The translations under genes and the position numbers were made by a program. From Galaxea fascicularis (taxonomy: Eukaryota; Cnidaria; Anthozoa; Scleractinia; Euphylliidae), in NCBI GenBank assembly GCA_948470475.1, contig OX419336.1, positions 38,014,600 through 38,078,599 of the forward strand: 64,000 nt of DNA, read 5' to 3'. Shown here one piece after another: positions 34,993-45,618 of this stretch. The notes under the pieces are model-generated. The model was not told the DNA's origin. It did not search any database and saw only the letters and a program-made list of their open reading frames with translations. The stretch's first letter is position 1, and every line of letters begins with the position of its first letter.

Positions 34993-36450
34993 ATGAGTGT
35001 GTGTGATACAAAAGAAAAACTATATCTTGAAAATGCTAATTATGGGGCATACCTCTTTCAAAGGTCACTTTATATTACCCTTGCTGTGCAAAACCCAGAT
35101 TATACAACTGTGATACATAAACTGTTATAAATATTATGTTATGACGTTAGCAACAAGTGAAAATATGAAAAAAGGTTGTAATTGAAATAACACGAGGAAT
35201 GTACCCCTTTAAGAAGTTCTGAAGGGACTTCTGGGTTATAAAAGAAAATTAAGTATTAATTAATGGCTTGATGAAAGTACAGAAGTTGTGAAGTTACTTG
35301 CATCACAAATAGCTTTTCTTATCATATATCAAAAATCAAAAATTTCTTCTGTAATATGGGCTACGTGTTCACTAACATTAAATTAGGACAAGGGAATACT
35401 TCATTTGTAAATGTGCTGTGAAGTATCACTTCAAATCATGGAACTGTTCAATGATGGAGCTATTAAGGTGTTGGAGTACGCTAAAACGGGGGTCAATAGC
35501 AAGCATAATCCCAGACCCAGTACCCATTTGTGGGTACTGGGTCCGGTAGGGTATTGTAAAGGGCAAACCAAAGAAATATTAGGTGTACCTGCCTATTTGG
35601 AATCTTACACCCTCCCATTTCTTGAACTATTGAAATCCATGGAAGTCAGATAGGCCGTTGTGACAGCATGGACAAACGTTTCAAGATGATGATCCTCTCA
35701 CTCATCATCAAGTAACATACAACTGCTAAATTTCTCTGTATGTAGATTGTATAATTAATGCACATCTTATGCCAGTTGTGCTGGCATTCCCAGTGTAGTT
35801 TTCTGGCTTCAAAATGTCATGCAATGTGTCTCCAGATGGGGGTGAGTTCAAATGACGATAAGCCCTAGAAGACACATTGTCTGTAAAGTTGGTGCTGGTC
35901 ACTCAAAATTATATTTGCAAAATATTTTTATTTGACTATTATTGATCTGGGCGTGGTTGTTCGAAAGTTGGTAACCGCTAATCCAAGATAAAACATTAAC
36001 CAAGGAGTTTATTTGTCTATCCCCAAGAGTTTTTCAATGCCGGCATTTTGCAAAATTTTGGATTAGAGGAAGTCAGTCTTGAATTATAACAGAACGGAGC
36101 AACAGAAATTTTCACCCAAAAGTTGGAAACCTTACACCAAAGGTAAAGCTAATCCAGCATGAAGTTAATCAGCTTTTGAACAACCAGGCACGGTGCTATT
36201 CCAAACAACTTTATTGGAAACATGCAAGCATATTCCCACTCTAGCCAGGTAAATTTGTGTTATACATTTGTAGTAAATGAATGAATTCCATATACCGGTA
36301 CACTGTATCTAGGTATTTGTGAGGCAAAAGGGTTTTTAATAGTGTGTGGTGTGTATCGTTGTAAATGACAACCTTCCAGGAGGACTGTGCTTAAATGCCA
36401 CGTGACGTAGTTATGAATTTAGTTACATCTGAACACCATCAACACCATTA
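34993..36450. other. 3' flank of the bHLH-Orange gene
   Basis: No gene is supportable. The first part is likely 3' UTR. A perfect 13-bp stem with a 4-base loop lies at 35514-35543. No canonical AATAAA was found near the stop. Confidence 0.5.
35514..35543. repeat. Perfect stem-loop downstream of the bHLH-Orange gene
   Basis: GACCCAGTACCCA and its exact complement are separated by TTTG, giving a 13-bp hairpin about 520 bases past the stop codon. Confidence 0.7.
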
Positions 36451-36912
36451 TAATATACCTGCCAAACATCAAACTTATGCGCGAGTCTCACGCCTGAGGA
36501 CCAAAGACGTCGATCTCACGCATTGAAGACAATTTCTCACGCCTGAATTAAAAATTCGGATGACTAGTTCATTTACACGTTAACAACTAAACTTCAATTC
36601 ATTATTCCCCGTAAATTTTCCAACAAACGGCGCTTAATGTCGAGCCTGATTCCAAACTGTATCAGAACGCGCTATAAAAGAACAATCATAAAAGCTTTCA
36701 AACATCTTCATAACGTTCAAAAGCCATCGGAAAAGCTTCAAATAGCTTTCTAAGTGTTCGGAAGTCATCGGAACATCTCCGGATAGTTTCGGTAGCGTTC
36801 GGGAGTCTTCGTGAAATTGTTGGAAGTCGCCGGAACATTTTCGGAAATTTCTGTCATGAGGAAATGAAAATCTTACGCATTAAACTCACAAAAAGTTGGC
36901 AGGTATATAATA
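36451..36912. mobile_element. Inverted-repeat element with TATACCTGCCAA ends
   Basis: The left end reads TAATATACCTGCCAA and the right end is GTTGGCAGGTATATAA, an imperfect inverted pair. The body has repeated TTCGGAAGTC/ATCGGAAC phrases. A truncated reverse relative lies at 30722-30880. No transposase is present. Confidence 0.55.
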
Positions 36913-37669
36913 ATATTATTATATCTGCAGAAAATAAAGACAGTGCAAAAAAAGAGAAAAAAACCCTGCTAAATCATGGATTTATTTTTTTATGTGCGTT
37001 GAATTATTTTACACTGTTGGTCGTGCCTAATTACACACGAGGCCTTGTTTTGAAAAGGAACAGATCATGATGTGGAGTTACTGTGCACTGCAGAATTGCC
37101 TTTGATAGTTATTTAAGTCAGGCCTGGAAAAAAAAACAAACAAGTGCTAGGAGTGCTCATAAAATTAAATTTTGAAGGCGATAATAAACGTTATGCACAA
37201 CCCTCTTCTGCTGTCTTTTCTTGGTGACCTCGGGAGGTGGGAGGGAGGGAAGGTGGTAAAATGATATCGCGAGACCATCGCGCAGGAGCAATAAAATGTA
37301 GATCCTAGTGTAATTTGCGAAGTGCTGGCTCGAAGTCTGTAGTTTCGCCAGCGCAAACAAAAATTTCGAGGTGCCATTACTACTGAAAATAGAAGATCGA
37401 GATCGTACATTACAATAATGGCATAATATACCTTTGCGGTTGCTACATGAAGGGTGGGTGGCAAGCTCCACATAGCACTCGGTCTCTGAATCTACAAAAG
37501 TTATGCTTACGATAAAAAATGTACAGCGAAGTACATGTATTAAAATTTAATATGAACACAACAGAACTTTGAACGGAAAAGCAACGACCAGCAACGGAAA
37601 ATAACGGACTAAAAAGGTTATTCCACAAAGTTAGAACATACCGTCGTTTGTGGACACTTCTAGTTAATA

Positions 37670-37742
37670 GAGAGATTTAGCATAGCGTTTACGGCTAACG
37701 GCAAACGGCTGGTTGCTGCTTGTCATAAAACCAAGAAAACTC

Positions 37743-37774
<32 letters not shown>

Positions 37775-37793
37775 GATGCTCTAGAGCTGTGAA

Positions 37794-37840
<47 letters not shown>

Positions 37841-37850
37841 TGTAAACGAA

Positions 37851-37889
<39 letters not shown>

Positions 37890-37895
37890 CCTCTC
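37670..37895. mobile_element. MITE copy 1 with GAGAGATTTAGCAT ends
   Basis: The left end is GAGAGATTTAGCATAGCGTT and the right end is the inverted GATGCTAAACCTCTC, flanked on both sides by TA (37668-37669 and 37896-37897). It is 226 bp and non-coding. A second copy of the family lies at 56000-56246. Confidence 0.75.
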
Positions 37896-38009
37896 TAATA
37901 TCTTGGATTGTCGCATAGGCGGGAAGCTTCACATTATACGGCGTGGAAACTAGTAAAGTCCAGTTAGGCTTTTTTGCGCAAAAATTTGCGGCAGGGGTAA
38001 TTTGCCAAA

Positions 38010-38096
38010 CGCAGAACACCAAATGCGGAACGCCGAATGCCGAACGCCGAACGCCGAACGCCGAACGCCGAACATCGAACGCCGAAAGCCGAATTT
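38010..38096. repeat. Heptanucleotide tandem repeat (CGAACGC)n
   Basis: About ten imperfect tandem units of a 7-base motif with occasional substitutions. Confidence 0.85.
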
Positions 38097-38099
38097 CGG

Positions 38100-39521
38100 T
38101 CAGCGGTATATAAATAAAAACAAGATCTTGTTTTGGAGGACTCCACGGTTATTGTTACTACCAAGAGCAGTCAGTATCATTTAGCATCACAAAGCAAAAA
38201 CCTTATTCTGCTCCTATCATCATAAAGCTGAGACAAGGAGACAGCGACAGACCTTAAATACGAGTTTCCCTGTTTTGTTTCTTCAGTTTCTTCATCACTG
38301 TCCGTATCCAGCGTATCCGTGTCCTCACCTACGACGCTTTCATCCTCCGCTGTGTCGGTTTCTTCCCTGTAATCATACCGGTAAGAACACTGATACCAAA
38401 GGAGTTCAAGGAGCGAAGAGGAGCTTTCAGAACTCATCAAACTTAATAGACTTTTCTGATTTTGAAAGATGAAGAGTTTACCATTTGTATCCGACTGAGT
38501 GACAGTCATCATTTGTATGCTGGGGAGGCCAATCCATTCTAAATAAAGGGAATGGACGTACAGTTACCTCAGATTCGATACGATTAGTACACATAGACAC
38601 GTGGCCAGCCGCAACCAGGGCACTTTCTCGCAGGAGGAAGAGTGAGGACTCTGCTCAAAATAATATTACTCACAATTTAGCCCTCTGTTTAACGGTTTGT
38701 AACCTGAGATAATTCAGGAGAAACCTGATTTGGCAGCCTATTTGCTGTACACAGTGACAAGAGTCTATCGAGGGGAACCTCCATCTCCAATAATTCCTTG
38801 AGTCAACCCTTTCCCGAGTCAGAGATCCTGTTGTACACCATTTTAGATATATTGAAGCTAGACAACGTATAAAATATTTCACGTTATCATCTTCATGTAA
38901 TCGCAAATTCTTAAAACGAGGTATTTCTCTATAAAACTGGCCCAAAATTTCAGCCTGGGCTGGAACTCGCCATTAGTCGGCCCCTTTAGTGCAAAATAAC
39001 TCACACGAACGAACCAGGTATTGATATTTTTCTGTCCAATGAGGAACCAACAAAAGCTTGTCCATTTGTTTTACCGTTTGAAGTTTGCCCTTCCACCCGT
39101 AGTATTAAAAGAAACGGAAAGGTAGGAAACCATTTAATTTCCTAAAATTTCACTTTTTATTGTATCCAAATAGCTATTTCTACTGGGAACTCACTTGTTT
39201 CCTCTCTTATTAGTTCATTTATTTATTCTTTCATGAAAACACATTTCTCTTGCATGGAAAGATTTTCTGACTTTACTGGATCTCCCTTTCAAAGAATTGT
39301 CGTCATAAGGACGCCTAGGAATTGGCCTATGCAATGAATGCAAAGAAACCTGAGAATTTAAAACCACATAAAGGGATTCTTATTGGTTCACAGAGCTTTT
39401 AGTTCTTCAAACACACGTAACATCTGAATCGGGTTTCTCCACTTCACAAAAGAAAACACACACTCACAGTTTCGACCTCCTGACGATCAGTTCAGTGAAC
39501 TTTGCTGATTTTGCGGTTTAA
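38100..39521. other. Upstream region of sPLA2 gene D
   Basis: No supportable gene. One minus-strand open frame (38177-38512) encodes an acidic Glu/Asp/Thr-rich segment but shows no domain and no exon partners, so it is not called. The right end should contain the gene D promoter; no clear TATA box was seen. Confidence 0.45.
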
Positions 39522-42500
39522 ATGGAATCGCATTCAACTCTTGCCATTATTTTACTTGTCTGTATAGTTGGATGCGTTTTATCCTTTCGCCATCAACTGG
39601 AGGTAAGTTTAGCTTTTTTGCCACTCGTTGTGAACCAACGGACGATTATTTTTCGCCAAGTAGGAGCTTTTTTCTTCGCAGATTCATATTTTTGAAAGAC
39701 TAAGTGCTGTCGCTATAGGTCAATATCATGGCATTCAAAGTTTTTCAAATGCAACCTTTGTACCTGCTATAAATATAGCGATGCCAAATCACACATCCGG
39801 CTAAGATCGATTCGGTGTTGCTCACACAGGTCCTGAGTATCAACACGGCTCCTTTTCTGAAATTTACACCTATAATAAAAGTTTGAAAATGAACCATAAC
39901 TTTGAAAAGTATTGCTCAACAACTTAAAGAAGTTTTCAACTAATTGTATCTTTTGCACGCGCTGGATTTTCACTTACAGCCGGCCCATAACTGAAAAGCC
40001 CGAAAACTTAGTCTGCTTAGTTTGCGTAGGAATAAGGCATTTCCGTTGTGACCTAACGTTTAACGTGTGACACTCGTGCTTCGCGAATTAATTGTAATTG
40101 CATGCGACTTTTTGCGTCTCTCCATTTACTCATTATTTTTATCACCAATAAATTCTCTCCCTCTGATAGACTTTCTCGCCAAGTTACTGAAGACTGAGAT
40201 GAAATGGAGGCCCACTAAGCTATAGTATCGAGTGGGTCACTTAAACAGTAATAGGAGCTTCAAACGGAATATCTAGTGTCACAGCCGTGTTTACCCCAGT
40301 AATAAAGAACATATTGTAAAAGAAAAAAAGGAGCCGTCTGCTTTTACACGATTAATGCTGACTATCAAGAGACATTTTCATTTCGCTACTATGCATTAAC
40401 TCCAACAATGATTTTCGTTAGATTTATCTCAGTGAGTTTGTTCGTACCCTGACTAATTTAACGTTTTGCTTCCATGATTTGTCTCACGGATTTTAAGACT
40501 AGGTAACGGATAATTTCATTTTGTTCATCTCCCTTGAAGATATCAACTTTAGACCTTAGACTCTGAACCTGAAATCACGCGCTCAACCTACTACGTGGGA
40601 TGCTTCCCCCAAGCCGATCAAACAGGAATCTGGTTTGTAACAATGGGAACATGGCCGGCCGTTTTCAGTGACTATTTTTAAGTTGGTTACACAAAGGGTT
40701 TTGGAAACGTTTGCGGCAGAAGAATCTCGTAAAAAGAAAAAAGTGAAAAAGTGAATTTTCTGTTGTGTCTTAAATCAGTTGATAATGCCGGAAGATTAAC
40801 GGCTAAGGAGTGGTTTAGAGCTGGGGTCTGTTAATGTCTTTGTTGTTGCAGATGTTGTCGACCAGTTCAGTGTTGTTGTGATTCATAGATCCTCTTCCAC
40901 TTTATCTTTTTCAAGTTTTGAATTTTACCAGGTAGCCGCGAAAATCTATCAATACTGCTAGAAAAACAACTAAAACAATTACTAAAAATGGCCACCGAGT
41001 TTGACGGGCGACAAATTTCTATAAGCTGACTTCACGAGGATAATTGACTCCCAAACGTGGCCATTTTACTCCGCTTACCAGCGCTTTAACAGATTCATGT
41101 CTCATGGTACATACCAAAAGTTAAAGAAACCTTTGAAGGGTCTATTAATGGTATTCATGTTCCAGCACAGCACTTTTAACAACCTGGCACTGGTTTAACT
41201 AATATAAATAAATATGAAATTTCTCTGTTCCTACTGATTAGCCTGTACCAATGCAAGCGGGAAATGTTCGGCGGCATGGCAAAAATCTCCCCTGCTTTAT
41301 TGGTGATTTTCAAAATCTGCCTTAAATCATGACGTATAAGTTCCATGTTCCAGTGAATAGGTCTAAATACAGTACCCGCTAGACCGATTCGTAAGCGCTA
41401 CGTCGTATTAAACTGTTTTTTATAAGCCGGAAAAGGATCAAGTTTTCATTGCGGGATCCGGTTTGTTTCATTTAGAGGTCGGTCCGCAAACCGCTGGCAT
41501 TGAAATTTATTACATAGAGAGCTACGTGAATTTTGCCTTGAGATCACGATTAAAAAAGATTGTATACAACTTCACATATCTTCTTTGTTTTGTTTTTGCC
41601 ATCTTCAAGAAGAATGAAGGAAACAAGGCTGTTCATAAAAGATATGGTAAGTTGTCACCCAGAGTCGCACACAAAACTGATGCTGTAGTACCTGTAAAAA
41701 TACACCTGCAATGGATTTCAAAGAAGTTCTTTTAAAAACTGAAAAGTTACAGCCTTCACTCGTCAGTTTGAAGACTGAAAATTAACTGAATTCCTCAATA
41801 ATTTCGAGGTTTTGCGGGGCAGCGGGGCAGCGACCCAGCGGCCCAGTGGCTGGGTAGTTTTTTTGGCAAGCGATAAACAAAGGCGCATACCCAGATTTGC
41901 ATCGCCAAGTGAACATATAATTGCGGAAGGCGGTAAAATGGAGGATGGCCAATTGTGTTCGGTTGCAGTCATTTTTATTCCTTGGCTCTTTTTGTTCAAT
42001 TTTGTTCGAAGGAGAAGGATTGATTCTTCATACATCATTTCATTTTCAGAATGCGATAGCACAGAGGGCAAATGCTTTCAAATATGATGTGAGTCATTTT
42101 AACGCAGACTTTAAACCCTCAGTTTGTATCAATATCGAGCTGAAAGCAATACACAACCTCGTTCCCTTCGCTTTGGGGGTGGGGGAAAGGTCCTGGGAAC
42201 GAGGCTGTGCAATACAGTTCTGTTTGAATGTTACGGTACGTTATCAGGATGATGTTATAATGACATGTCAGTACAGTTGTCTGTATCACGTTTTGTAATC
42301 AGTTATCTCAACGAGTTAACAAAGATTGAAAACGACTGCCGCGATTTATGTATGGTCCAATTTTACCCGTAACCATTCCCTTCGGGCAACCCCTGGGACA
42401 AGTCCAGTCCCTCGGTCTCGGGGATGGGGAACTGCTTCAAAGGGTCTGTTCCCGGGGGATGGGGAACTGCTTCCTCGTTGTTCTTGTGAAGTAGGCCACC

Positions 42501-44654
42501 TGTCGGTTCACGATCGATGGCGTCGAAGTGCGTGGAGAATACCAAATATCGCTCCACGGAATTTAATATTTTGCTCAGTCCTCTGGTTGGAAAAAATGGC
42601 AGTTGATTTAAACTGTAAAAAGCCAGAAACTTTAATGCCCTATTAATAGTATTCATTTGACACAGAAGCACTTTAAAACGTAATTTATATTTGATCGAAA
42701 ACTCGCGGTTTCATCAGTTGATGTGATGTTAATGTTCTGTCCCCTCCATTAGTGCGGTTGTAGATTTTTCGACAGTTTTCCTTTTCATAGATAGCCTGTT
42801 CATGGTTTTATTATATAACCGGCCACAAACAGGTAGTGTCCTTTGTTCAAAACCTCTGGAAAAGCGTTTACGTTTTTGTCAAACCGTCTGTTTTTACTGT
42901 TATTCGAAATCAAATTTTTACACAAAATGGCATATTTCTGGTTCATGAGGGGGTGAAGAATAGACCCCCAAGTAAGAAAAAAATTGCAAATCCGGGGGTT
43001 TGCCCGGGGGGACATAGTAACACGTAGAATTGGACCCTACATTAATGGAAACCGGATGCAATTCACAATCGTCCATTTTACCGCCTGCCACAATCATATG
43101 TTGGCGATGCATGGGTATGCGCGGAGTTTCACCGTTAAATAAAGTACTTGAATCGTATTGTTTATAAATTATCGTAAACCAGTGATTATCAATTATAATT
43201 TACTTGACTGTATCTTGGTTCTCATTAGGCCGTAACCTTTATCAGTTTGGATGTATGATAGCTTGTTCTACCAAACGAAGCATGTGGGATTATTATGGTT
43301 ACGGCTGTTGGTGTGGTTTTGGTGGATCAGGCACGCCTGTAGATGATACTGACAGGTACATTACAGTTTATTTCAATTATTTTTTACTTAGGGCTTCGAC
43401 ACACAATCTCGGGCAGTGTCGGGGTTTCAGTAGAATTTGTACCAGTCGGATTTAGCTTGGAAAGAACACAGAGCATTCAAGCGCCGGTAGAACATCGTTG
43501 TGTTCAGAATTGATTTCATCCGGGCACAGTGACCACGAGCCCGGGTCACACCGTTTTATACCATTATGAAAGTGAGGCGCTATGTAAGCCGCACTAAAAA
43601 CCATTCAGTCTCAGAATGGCAATTATGTACGCAGCTGAAAGCATTTTTGCGTCCCACACATCAAACACATTTTAGGTTTGCAATGCTGAAATAGGCGTTG
43701 CCCATGACAAGAATAGCCACTTGTTTTCAGCTAATACCTAATTAGTTGGAATATTTTGGAGTATTTTCACTACGCTTTCTGTTGCTGTGTTTCAGATGTT
43801 GCTATTTACACGACTTATGCTATGGCATGCTGGTTAAAAACACCATCTGCACAAGCTCTTGGTCCACTTATTGGGCTAGCTATCGCTACACTGGATGTCG
43901 CCAATGTGGTAAGGACATCACATTAACTGCATGTAACTGGGTTATATAAGGTTTGCCACTTTGCCAAAAAACTGTCGCGAATGGCTCACTTGCCCCAAGA
44001 AATCCACGGCAATTCACTTTTGGTTAACCACGTTCCTTTAATCTCTAGGTTCTCACAACTCACAAGTCCGCGTTATTCCCTCATCTTGTTTTAACAAATG
44101 GAAAACTGATATTGTGAAATCTATCACGCGGTAACATCCGTCACACATTCACTTAACAAGTTTTAACAAATGTAACAATACATGTAAGTACACTGATTTC
44201 CGACAAAACATTTTGAAATGAAAAGATCTGATGAAAGATCTGCTGTGGCTGTCCCGTGAAGCTTTTGATCAAAGTTGAGGCAAAATAGTTTTTGAATAAA
44301 TTTGGCGACCAAAATGATAAGTGGTTAGCTGTAAGTGACAAGAGCATTCATAAAAAAACAGCGTATTCCACCCCAGACACCTCAGAGTGGTAAGACCTGA
44401 CTTCAAGCCAGACAGAATTGTACAGTCTCTACACTGAGGAACGCAAATTAGGCCATCAACATGTTTACGTATTTTCAGTTCTTAATCTATTTTCTTCCTT
44501 TCTAATTTTAGAACCTGAATCCAGTTATTATCCCGATGACCAGCAAAAAGCGTGCAAAACAGCTCTTTGCCAGTGCGATAGTGAGGCCGCAAAATGTTTT
44601 GGGAAGTCAAAATTTCACACATCATATATCAATTATGACATTTCAAAATGCTGA
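39522..44654 (+). CDS. Secreted phospholipase A2 gene D
   Basis: Five exons sum to 501 bases (166 residues): 39522-39602 (signal peptide, [14 protein letters not shown]...), 41610-41646, 43229-43355, 43796-43908 and 44512-44654, phases 0, 1, 2, 1. Exon 2 is 37 bases, as in A and B, and ends in a dibasic KR site, so a propeptide is probably removed just before [10 protein letters not shown]. The Ca2+ loop is YGCWCGFGG, the active site CCYLHDLCY and the last exon has [12 protein letters not shown]. All catalytic residues are present, so an active secreted enzyme is expected. Exon 3 is the shortest of the family (127 bases). Intron 2 carries a block with long inverted ends (41879-43135). The exon 2 acceptor (TTCAAG) is weak and was chosen by length and phase. 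Confidence 0.9.
41879..43135. mobile_element. Block with ~87-bp inverted ends in intron 2 of gene D
   Basis: 41879-41965 and the reverse complement of 43050-43135 share GCGCATACCC, GCATCGCCAA, CATAT, GGCGGTAAAATGGA and ATTGTG in the same order. Between them lie GC-rich segments, including two copies of a GGGGATGGGGAACTGCTTC phrase. This looks like a non-autonomous element or an inverted duplication with a spacer of about 1.1 kb. Confidence 0.6.
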
Positions 44655-44683
44655 CGTTTGGATAAATGGGTAGCTGAAATTGA

Positions 44684-44689
44684 AATAAA
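44684..44689 (+). terminator. Polyadenylation signal of sPLA2 gene D
   Basis: AATAAA 30 bases after the gene D stop codon. Confidence 0.55.
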
Positions 44690-45508
44690 CAGTTAATTTC
44701 ACTTTACTTCCTAGTGCGTCTGTTTTCACCAAGGTCTCGATTGACAAGTCCGGCCGCACCGAAGGCTATCTAACTTGGTTAGTTGGATAAATATTCATTG
44801 GGCAGGGACAGCGCATAGGGTGGGCCTGGGGACTCTCTCTTTTAAAAGAAACGATTAAAAATTAGTTTCTAAAGTTTGTTTACGTTTATTCTGTCTTTAT
44901 TTTAACAAACCTTGTATATCACTTCAAGAAACAGTTTGCACTGCACAGCAACATGCAGACATTTTAGTATTTTTACTCCCCAACATTGTCTAGTAATTAT
45001 CATGAAGAAAACCTATATTACAAAAAATACTGGTATTCTAATTCGTGTGGTACAAGAATAAAGATTTTTAACATCGCTTTCCACTTTTGGGACACTGACG
45101 CTTGGCTATCAGTATTAGAGCGGAGGCAAGTTAAATGGGAGAAAATGATTAGATGGCGATGAAAGAGTCTGAAGCGGTTTACGAGAAAGACACTGACAAT
45201 TGTTATTCCAACTGTTTAAAGCCATCAAGGCCAAGCATGAAAATTTAAACCTTAATGACACAGTCAGGTTTCTCTATTAGCATACGGCAGTTTATAATTA
45301 AATAGGAGCATATACTAAAAAGCGTGGTTAGAGAGCTGCCGTTCAAATTTTAAATCGATGCTCCAATCAAAAAATAATCATAGAAAATAAGTCCCAAAAA
45401 CTTAAATCAAGTCCTGTCAACACGATGTAAACTTGATGCGAATGTTTGATTTCTCGTTACTGATTAAGATTAATTCCGTGATGTTAATTCCGCAAAAGTA
45501 AGGTTTTG

Positions 45509-45528
45509 TTGACCAAAACAGCTGTTTA
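45509..45528 (+). promoter_or_regulatory. Conserved CAGCTG-containing motif upstream of gene E
   Basis: TTGACCAAAACAGCTGTTTA lies 91 bases before the gene E start codon and matches 18 of 20 bases of a site at 52322-52341, 80 bases before the gene F start. CAGCTG is an E-box. Either a shared regulatory site or residual identity of duplicated promoters. Confidence 0.5.
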
Positions 45529-45618
45529 AACTGTTCTTCGTGTACGGTAAAACCTCTTTGGACACTTTTCCCATTCTGTGTGGCCATTTCACAAAGGGTA
45601 GGAGCTGCAACATTAGCC

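Noticed and set aside
38177..38512. Acidic 111-codon minus-strand frame
   Set aside because: Only composition bias (Glu/Asp/Ser/Thr) supports it; no domain and no clear exon partners.
42326..42671. Frames on both strands in a GC-rich patch
   Set aside because: Part of the repeat-like block in intron 2 of gene D; no domain.
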